Shown: positions 12,501 through 20,000 of the stretch, in pieces
Numbering within the stretch: position 1 is the stretch's first letter
Layout: each line of letters opens with the position of its first letter
DNA from: Nemertoderma westbladi
Lineage: Eukaryota > Xenacoelomorpha > Nemertodermatida > Nemertodermatidae
Reading direction: 5' to 3'
Length of the DNA stretch: 64,000 nucleotides
Assembly (NCBI GenBank): GCA_032718475.1
Contig: JAUCBJ010008862.1
Coordinates: 1 to 64,000 of the forward strand
The notes under the pieces: generated by a model
Told to the model about the DNA's origin: nothing
Databases searched by the model: none
What the model saw: only the letters and a program-made list of their open reading frames with translations
Made by a program: the position numbers and the translations under genes

Positions 12501-12771
12501 CCTCTAGATCCTTATAGGCTCGGTACAGCGAAATGGCCGCTGCCGTCTCTATCAAACTGGGTGTCGAACAGGGTTTAATCTCCGTATACGGATCTAATGT
12601 CGTAACGGTCGGCGTAATGGGTCTCGGAGGTCGCTTTCCGCTGAAGTCGATACTGATCATCGGGTTGCTCATCGGGTAACCTCCCTCGTTATATCTAAGG
12701 AATTGGTGAGCTGGACATCGCGTTAATATCGGTTCCGGATGTTGCTCGTCTAATCGGTCGGGAATCGCCAC
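9535..12771 (-). CDS. BEL/Pao second ORF, main part: DEDDy exonuclease-like region plus CCHC zinc knuckles
   Basis: About 1,078 codons in the env position. The frame is open from just after an in-frame TAG (12775-12777) that joins it to 12775-13242; the first ATG inside it is codon 34. Residues ~300-525 resemble a RNase D/WRN 3'-5' exonuclease: FYDNEG with Asp328 and Glu330 (Exo I), KVGSGVQSDLE with Asp426 (Exo II), FVDT at 445-448, and ALVYWNICA with Tyr518 (Exo III). The Exo III Asp is not evident (Cys at the expected place), so activity is doubtful. Three CCHC-type knuckles occupy 733-790 (CKLCGSTRHNLKSC, CRWCNETDHSFHTC, CGYCGVKGHRSARC). A helical N terminus and a Gly/Arg/Ser-rich C terminus flank these. 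No signal peptide or membrane segment, so it is not an envelope protein. Role unknown; nucleic-acid binding is likely. Confidence 0.8.
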   Translation of the reverse strand: MAIPDRLDEQHPEPILTRCPAHQFLRYNEGGYPMSNPMISIDFSGKRPPRPITPTVTTLDPYTEIKPCSTPSLIETAAAISLYRAYKDLEARREAARDSGTKPAGLELSSPWTTFTSPHRVRSLTPEHQDDIDALRQEERAAKAKELFENRIAEYNKTADRHQEETRRVTGFVPQVVSQPGPVYYSDGTEPAILVDHPESREAIRFLPMVRMADHWNVDCLREVLCAKFLRDVPMQITDYDTLDKIGAPGKESKLFGWLDKYIKVWVAVATFPDDEEVDQTWLRRKGSYTRYDDHKAIERMWTPSDEIQRQWRKTEESLQDWRVMFYDNEGGSHQECLTSKCIQIRAADGVTHVFMHVRADRERPEPIITTQYRKGKDPREQILEVCRRGGMHGAERIDARMLPKKVREAILNLDYVKVGSGVQSDLESDFNAMTDLEDRLPRPFVDTKLLLLWAQDIGIYREYPNSAKTGMGFIAHLLYNWDFKLKTQKKYEEAYGEYNTPPGAEFKSHFKRQALVYWNICAPPRASLQYYLVLESNTVTCLLADIVARVLKRHPLVFGGDQYVRSKGGIQSDVMKRFLTPFFNQSLENTSMVRRGLAIFEGVYRQNIGDLGDRPSMEYPTPEALEKWFGNQTRGFGTPFHSEADRPVKEGWPETLVEVFGVDLPVEKTYPKRTREEILEIEDKGEDVYFVPDRQPLTGEDDIVLDIGKEGSAEPIGDLIYERAWFPQARRCKLCGSTRHNLKSCDAVVEAAHKVCRWCNETDHSFHTCTVFISQCGYCGVKGHRSARCQLRDDSFQNHSANLLREMLDKWESVADYHIQAQMRWLPFKAGYGFWAVDPSHVAYEPYLQSLPQYQELILTAQDLPQNTGVIVVREYFRQLNMDNKYTWNFVAICDRITKGVFTETRKVVRARGDWRMAAIQYRNEFLLTHVRVGSLTAERIQEQRIAATTATTAGAQGSRKEPGGGVQDKRQVKDDHYHSIIEAQRLQRKAQGASEKARVQLQKEELAEATTGARQLGRGRGRSSSRESVGAQGTSSPVPGSDASRTPSTESTGGRLVYLGRGRKRGASPKNPGAGR
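10860..10875. repeat. Dispersed palindrome, copy 2 (CAAACCCGCGGGTTTG)
   Basis: Perfect palindrome inside the second ORF, where it is read as NQTRGFG. Confidence 0.85.
12453..12470. repeat. Dispersed palindrome, copy 3 (18-bp perfect form)
   Basis: CCAAACCCGCGGGTTTGG inside the second ORF, read as TKPAGLE, a different frame from copy 2. Confidence 0.85.
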
Positions 12772-12774
12772 GTC

Positions 12775-13242
12775 CTATTTATTCATGCATTCACCACACT
12801 TGTAGAAGAGCTTGTATACGCTGAAGACTTTCGGCGTCTCCTGATCCTCGCCTCGAGTCCTCCGATACAGATGCATTCCGTCGAACTGGTCTCGGACTGC
12901 AGGTAGAGGCTCCTCATGTCGTAAATACATATTCATATGGTATAGTCGTGCGATTTCCTCGTCCGGATCTGCGCTTATGTCGCACACGTCCAAAGCGAAG
13001 TCGTAGGGATACCGCGTGCGATACTCTTTCCGCAAAACTTCCATCCGGTCCCCCAACGCTCTCATTCTTTCTCTCCGTAATTCTTTATCATAACTTGGTT
13101 TGTACTTCCCGTTCAGCTCCATCACGGACCGCCCATGGTAGTAAACATTAGAGTCTTTACATCCCGGTCGCGCGAATGGTAGCTCCGCCTCCTTTCTGGC
13201 AGTAAATCCTCTGCGCGGTTGCGCTCTAATATCCCTCTCCAT
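12775..13242 (-). CDS. BEL/Pao second ORF, N-terminal part (ends at in-frame TAG)
   Basis: 155 codons from an ATG at 13240-13242 (MERDIRAQPRRG) to TAG at 12775-12777. The codon register continues, after one GAC codon, straight into the ORF at 9535-12771, so the two were probably one ~1,235-codon ORF. The peptide is basic and charged, with a KELRRERMRALGDRMEVLRK helix and a C-terminal YKCGECMNK. I recognise no family. The TAG (context AAA-TAG-GAC) is either a recent inactivating mutation or a programmed readthrough codon; one copy cannot decide between these. Confidence 0.65.
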   Translation of the reverse strand: MERDIRAQPRRGFTARKEAELPFARPGCKDSNVYYHGRSVMELNGKYKPSYDKELRRERMRALGDRMEVLRKEYRTRYPYDFALDVCDISADPDEEIARLYHMNMYLRHEEPLPAVRDQFDGMHLYRRTRGEDQETPKVFSVYKLFYKCGECMNK

Positions 13243-14014
13243 TATGTTACGCGTATATACATATATATATATCCCAATAAGTGCCGTTACGTAACCAATT
13301 ACACTGTGGGTAAATCAGTTAGATGTCGCCGAAAGACAGACCTCCCGAACCCCCCCCCCCCCCCCCCCCCGCCTTCCAGCAGTTCAGGTTCGACTCTCTA
13401 GATCCCGTCTCTTCCTAACTAACTATCCTCTAACCTATTCCCATGCATAGCGCAAAAACTTTGGAGATAAACTGGCCGTGACCAACTCACTTTTTGATGC
13501 CCAAACTACTCCCATTACTCGTACTAAACTACAGTAGTTAGAAAGGACCATAGCCACAATACTCGACTATACCAAACCCACAGGTTTGATAATCGAACAT
13601 CACACATCCTGCAAACTACTGAGTGGGGTCCATGTACGCCTCTGGTGCTACTAACCTTTAGCACCTTAGTTGCACTGTTGGCACCAATCTGTGGAAGTTG
13701 CTAAACTCAATTTACACTCCTACGTAATATAGCCGTCACCATGGTTTCTAAATGCTATTTTCCAGGCTTCACGACTTTTCAAATTACTGTATATCTATAG
13801 ACGAATTCTAAAACGCGTCTATACACAGCGTCTGGAATTGTCTTGGGTTCACTTCTAATTTTTAAAATTTTCTAATTTTCCAAAAATTTTTGAAATAAAA
13901 TTTTGTTTTGATACCCACTAGACAAAACTCAACGCAAATCACCACAACCCCGCTCCTATGCATTTCCTTGTATTTGCATACGAGGAATGCATACGAAGTG
14001 AGTTGCGTCTAACA
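13243..14014 (-). other. Spacer between Gag-Pol and the second ORF
   Basis: 772 bp with no long frame. It holds a run of about 21 C at ~13351-13371, the dispersed palindrome copy 13573-13588, and at 13665-13686 a sense-strand TGGTGCCAACAG block that is the inverse of one in the leader (22882-22903). A splice acceptor or internal promoter for the second ORF would lie here, but none is obvious. Confidence 0.6.
13573..13588. repeat. Dispersed palindrome, copy 4 (CAAACCCACAGGTTTG)
   Basis: In the non-coding spacer between the two ORFs. Confidence 0.8.
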
Positions 14015-17000
14015 CTAATTCTGTTTTGAGGCAGGAGACAAATTATAATCTCCCGTCTCGATACGTGTCTCCTCTAATAACACAATATCTTGGACCGGCC
14101 GGTCCAAGGTGTGTAAACCATTAGTTTTACACTTTTTTGGGTGTGGACACTTGCACCTAATTTTCACAGTGACTGTGCGCACTATGTTTTGCACGTCTGG
14201 GTGTGTGTGCAAGATCACTCCAGTCTCCCAATACTTTCTCTTGACAATCGGTTCGGTTATCAACACGTAATCTCCTCTTTGGAGACTCCGAACCGTTTTG
14301 TACCACTTTGTTCTGGTGGATATGGTGGGAAGATAGTATTCCCGCCAATATTCCCAGAATGTGTACGCCACAAATTGTGTCACCTTCCAGCTCTTACGAC
14401 TATATAGGTCGGCACTAACGGGTTCTGATGCCGGCACAAGAAATGCTGGACTCTGCATTAGCAAATGATTCGGCGTTAATGCAACACCGTCTGGCAACAT
14501 AGCTATCGGCCTCGAGTTTAATGTATGCTCGATTTCAATGAAAGCTGTGACCAGTTCGTCGTCGGTAAGTTGTTTATTTACAGGCAATGTTTTGGCAATA
14601 GCCTGTTTTACAGAGCGAACTAAACGCTCCCAACTTCCTCCTCTCCAAGGACTTTCTGGAGTATTAAATCTCCACTCTACTCTTTGCGGCAAAAGTGCTG
14701 CAGAAATTTCCTTATTCTGTGCTGCTTTATGAGCCGCGTTCAACTCGCTATTCCCTCCAACAAAGTTTGTACCCTTATCAGAGTAAAACGCCTTTACTAG
14801 TCCTCTCCTGGCCATAAATCTCTTCAAGGCCAGGAGCAGAGATTTGGTCGACATGTCTGCCACACGCTCGATATGTATGGCTCTACTAGCCATGCATGTC
14901 AGTAGCAGACCCCATCGCTTGTGGGTCAGCCGTCCACTCTTTGCCTCAATCGGACCAAAACAATCCACCCCTGTGTTCGTAAAGGGTGGGTCATATGCCT
15001 GCACTCTCGCTTCCGGGAGTTCAGCCATCTCCTGTTCCAATACTCTGGCGTTCACCCTTTTGCAAACCAGACAGGCGTCGTACATGGTGCCTACTGCCCT
15101 GCTTGGCTGCAATAGAATGAATCGCTGTCTCGCTGTCGACAAACAGTGTAACTTTCCCGCGTGATGCAACCGCTTGTGTATATCCCATAGAATCGCTCTT
15201 TGCAGTTCTATTGGGTGACTAGGGATTATCACTGGGAACCTAAACTGTGAGTTTATGTCGACAGTCTGGATTCTCAATCTATGACAAATTAAACCCTTAT
15301 GGATTAATGGACTCCATTTTCTAAGGGGTTTATAGAGAACTGGTCGTTGAGCCGATAATAGATGGAATTCTTTTGGGAAGGCACACATTTGATAATGCTT
15401 CAAATGCTTTAATTCCGCTTGATCAATCTCATCCTCTGTCAGAGGTTGTTTCAATTTCCGAATTCGCTCACTATTAGTGCTCAATGGTTCTCTCAAATGT
15501 TTCGAATGTTTTAAACAAAGGTACAAAACGTATCGGCTTAACCACGCAGTTCTTTTACAAATTGTCAGCCAAGAGGCAGACGAATTTAGTAATTTGTCAT
15601 AAACACTGCATGACTCTAATGCCAGCGACGGTTGTCCGCTAACCAATGGAAGTTTCGAATCCAAACCCGCAGGTTTGGAAACCAAAGGCTCCATTGTGTC
15701 GGTCATTTTCTGTCCGTCACTTACCAATTGTGACTCCGGTTTAGTCTGTAAGGGTGGTTTTATGTCATAACTTACCCTTCCTGACCTAGTAGTCACGTAA
15801 GTCTGTTGGTCTGACAGGTCTCCGGGCCGCTCCAATAACTCTTCAAGCCGCTCCAATGACTCTTCAGGCCGCTCCAATGACTTAAGTTTGGCTTTAGACT
15901 TCGACTTAGAGACCTTCTCCACCTTGACTTCTGCATCTTCAGGCATCGGATTGGTCACTATCTTTAGTCGCTCTGGCCAATGTTCCTGTGTCCTCGTTAG
16001 AAAATCAGGTCCATACAACCAAAACTCCTGGGACTCTTCCTGACAGAATTCCGCCGGCATTGCACCTCTCGAAGTTATGTCGGCCGGGTTCAACACTCCT
16101 GGACAATGTCTCCACTGTTCCTTCGTCGAAAAGTCAACGATCTGAGCGCGTCTGTTGGCCACAAATGTCTTTAGTGCAATATTGTCAGCCGCAATGTATA
16201 CTAACACTAAGGATGCGTCCGTCCAATAGAATAAGGTTAATGTCGTGTCTAACTCCTCAGTTATTTGCTTACTTACCTCGACTGAAACTACAGCCGCCTG
16301 TAACTCTGCACGAGGGACAGTCATGTATTTGACCGGCATTGTCTTTGATCTAGAAGTCACAAAGGCCGTCTCAAATTTGTCCTGACTTACCTCTCGGCGA
16401 AGGTAGGCTACCATACCAAAGCCGGTGTCACTTGCGTCACTAAATAAATGCAGTTCTAAATCAGCTGGGAATACCAGCTGATTCGGAAAGTAGGAACGGG
16501 GTACATCTATGTTTTTCAATAGATGCAACTCGGCTTCCCACTCCCTCCACTGCTTTGCATGTATAGGAGATATTGGTTCGTCCCACTCTAGGTCGGACAA
16601 CCAAATTTTCCTCATGCACGCTCGTGCCTGTAATATAACCGGACTGATAAAGTTCATCGGGTCAAATAGTCTACTCAATGTCGATAAGCAAATCCTCTTA
16701 GTCAAAACTTTGTCTGGGCTACTGGGCTCAAATCTAACTCTTACCTGGAACTTGTCTGAGTTCGGGTTCCAAGCGAGTCCCAGTACTCGCGCCATGGGGA
16801 TTGGTTCTACCCCCAATTCTATGTCTCCGCTCCCGCGATCTTTCACCGGGAACGACTCTAATAGGGCCTCCGAGTTAGTAGTGAACTTGGTCAGAGGAAA
16901 ACCCCCCGTAGCCAAGCACTCCTGCAGGCCGTGAGCCACTTCTATGGCTTGTTCCGCCGTGTCCTTGGACACCAATCCGTCGTCCATATAGAAGTTTCTC

Positions 17001-20000
17001 AAGATGGACTCGATTACTTCTACTGGGTACTTACCAATCTGGGCTGTTGCCGTTTTCTTTAGAACAAACAGCGTGCCATTCGGACTATCGCGGGCGCCAA
17101 ATATCCTAACGTACATTTGGTATGTAACCACTGGGCCGGATAAGTCTTCATTCTCGTACCAGAGAAAGCGAAGGCTATCCTGGTCTGCCTTACAGGCTCT
17201 TACCTGGTGGAACATCGCCTCGATGTCACAAGTAAATGCGAATCGCCGCTGTCTAAAACGCAACAGTATTCCAATCAAATAATTGTTCAGGTTGGGACCA
17301 TCCATCAACTCTGAATTCAGGGACATACCTCTATAGACTGCTGCGCAGTCGTTGACTACTCGGACTTTGTCAGGTTTGTCAGGGTGAGTCACATAGTGGT
17401 GTGGAAGGTAATAAGTCTGGTCTGTCACTAAGTCAGGGTCCTCTACCTTCCCAGCAAATCCCTTGGCGAAATAGTTGTTGATCTGGGCGCAATACTTCTC
17501 CCTAATGTCTGGATTCCTCAACAACCGAGCCCTTACTCCGTTTAATCTTTTCAAGGCTAAGTTGTAGTTGTTTTCCAACTTAGGTGGTTGTCGACGCCAC
17601 AACATTCCAACTTCAAAATGTCCAGTCGGTAGCAAACGTATGGTATCTTCCATCATCTCCAGCGACCGCTTCTCATCAGTAGACATGGCTAGGTCATATC
17701 CACCGGGTTCCATTGCGTCCCTATCCAGCCATTCGACGGTTCTGGCTCCTGTCTCGAGGTCCTGGCTTATCAATTCCTTCTGTAATTCCTCCTCACTGTA
17801 TTGGAAAATGTCTAGGTCTCGATATTTAGCCACTTGACCCTCCACTATGTCTGTATAAGTCAAAACGTTAGTCAAATAGGTAGCGTGGGCCGCTGAACCA
17901 GACCCACGGGTCTGATAACAGTCCTCGGGTTCACTATCTGTCCGGTCGTTGTGAAGTGGTTCCGACAACCTAACATTATCGGGAATCAACTCCTCGTCCG
18001 ACTCACTAAAGTCACTATAGTGGTCAATACAGGTTCTCCTAAACTCGTCTATGTCTGGTGGTTCTACTAACGGTGGTTGAGTTATAGGCTGTAATTCGTC
18101 GTATCTGTTTATTGGCTTGTCGCCACCTGTAAACTCATAAGACATGGGTACTCGTGTATACCAACCTAGTATGGTCCTATGGGCATGTGGTCCATTGACA
18201 TGCGGTTCAGCTGGTCTCGTTTCCCATATCTGGTGTGCGATCAGCTGTTCTGCACCAATTAACATAGAAACATTCCTATAACCTACCTGGTGTCTGGGTA
18301 TCCTGAGCTTGTCAAAATACTCCTGTGCTATGGGACTCATCGGCGGCACCTTACCTAACTGCCTGCCGAATCCCTTCATAGCTAGACACTTAAATCCGTC
18401 CAATGGCAAAGCTTTCCGTTCTTGTCGAGTGTGTTGGTCTCTCGGAAGTAGGGAATCTAGTTCTACCGAAATTCTGTGTCCCTTGAGGTCTCCTACCCCG
18501 TGCATAGACTTCAACTCTATTTGGATCTCCTCGGCGTCCTGGAAGCTAGAAACAGCTCTCGCCACTTCCTCGTCGATATAGGATAATGTGGACGCAGTGT
18601 CCAACATCACATATATTCGCTTCGATCCCTTATCTCCAGTGAGTTTCACCGGAATCACGCTAAATATTTCCGACGTGGCCGATGATAAATACGTCCGCGC
18701 GCTGGTCGATGAACGCTCCGCGGTGAAACCTTGGCAGGTCACCTCTCTTGCGCTCGACTCGCCATCTTCGTCCGACGAACCTGGTTGGTAACCATCGTCC
18801 TGGATGCCAGTGTACGTATTCCTCCTTATCGATATGGGTTCTTTGCTCCCCTTCCTTTGAGGATTTCGCTGTAAGTAACGGTCCGTTGGGGTGTGGAAAT
18901 CCGCATGTAGCAACTTGTGATGTAGTCTGCCGCATTCCATGCATCCGTCCTTGCTGTTCGGGCACTGCCGCCGTACATGGCCTGGCGCAAGACAAGCCCA
19001 ACAGGTGTCCAACGTCCGCACTTGAACTCTTCTCTGTTCCGAATTTAATTCTTTGAACCGTCTGCAACTATCTAACTTATGGTCGTCAGATCTTACCTCC
19101 TTTAGTAAACAGTATTGGCAACCTACAAATCCATCCGGCAACTCCTGTTGCTTTAACCTAGGTCTATCTAACCGCTCACCTGACCATACTCGCGAGTCTG
19201 ATCTAAAGGCTGGGGTACTCGAATTATATCTGTCTACCGAGTTAAATGTCACAGTGGTCCTGTCATCGTCAAAACTTACCATAGACTTACCGGTAACAGG
19301 TTTAGACTCTCTCATATTCTCTTCTGAGAAGTTTGATTTCATCTCTGCTACTGCGTCTGTGGCTATCATGTCATGAATATGCTGAAGTGTCAATACTTTA
19401 CCTTGGCTCTCCAACTTATTCTCTAATTTGTGCCATTTCTGTCGGTAACGCATGTTTAAACGTCTTATTACGCTTTTCAAAACTTCGGCGTGATCACCAT
19501 GATGAGGTAGATTCACCGTCTTCAAGATGTCCAATGCGTTCGAAATAGCGTTCGCTAAGTTCAACAGCTCTAACGGAGTTGTAATCCTTCCGCCCTTACC
19601 CAAGTCTTCTACTATCGACTGTGCCATCTTGGTTTTATTCCCGTAGATGTCACTAAGCGTCTTCATCGCTAACTCAAATGCTCTCTCGTTGCCGACGAAG
19701 TTATCAGCAATGGCTCTAGGTTCTCGATGGAGCATCTGAAGCAAATAGTTGAACTTCTCGTTGGGAGTAAAGGTGCTGTTGGTTAGCTGCTCGTCGACAT
19801 AGGTTTTAAAGGTCCTCCAGTGCTTGTGGTTGCCCATAAACTTCTGGGGTTGTTGCGTCGGCAGTCCTTGCCTAGCAGCAAACTTACCTATGTCTCTAAG
19901 GGTTGCGTCGTTCCGGGTTAACAAATGGTTTAGTTCCGCAGGGTTGTTTAGTCTGGTCCTTTCCCGGTGGTTCCAACTTACCTGCTCCGCGTCCGTCCTT

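Noticed and set aside
9535-12771. Second ORF as an envelope gene
   Set aside because: Position fits env, but there is no signal peptide, transmembrane segment or glycosylation-rich ectodomain; zinc knuckles and an exonuclease-like region point elsewhere.
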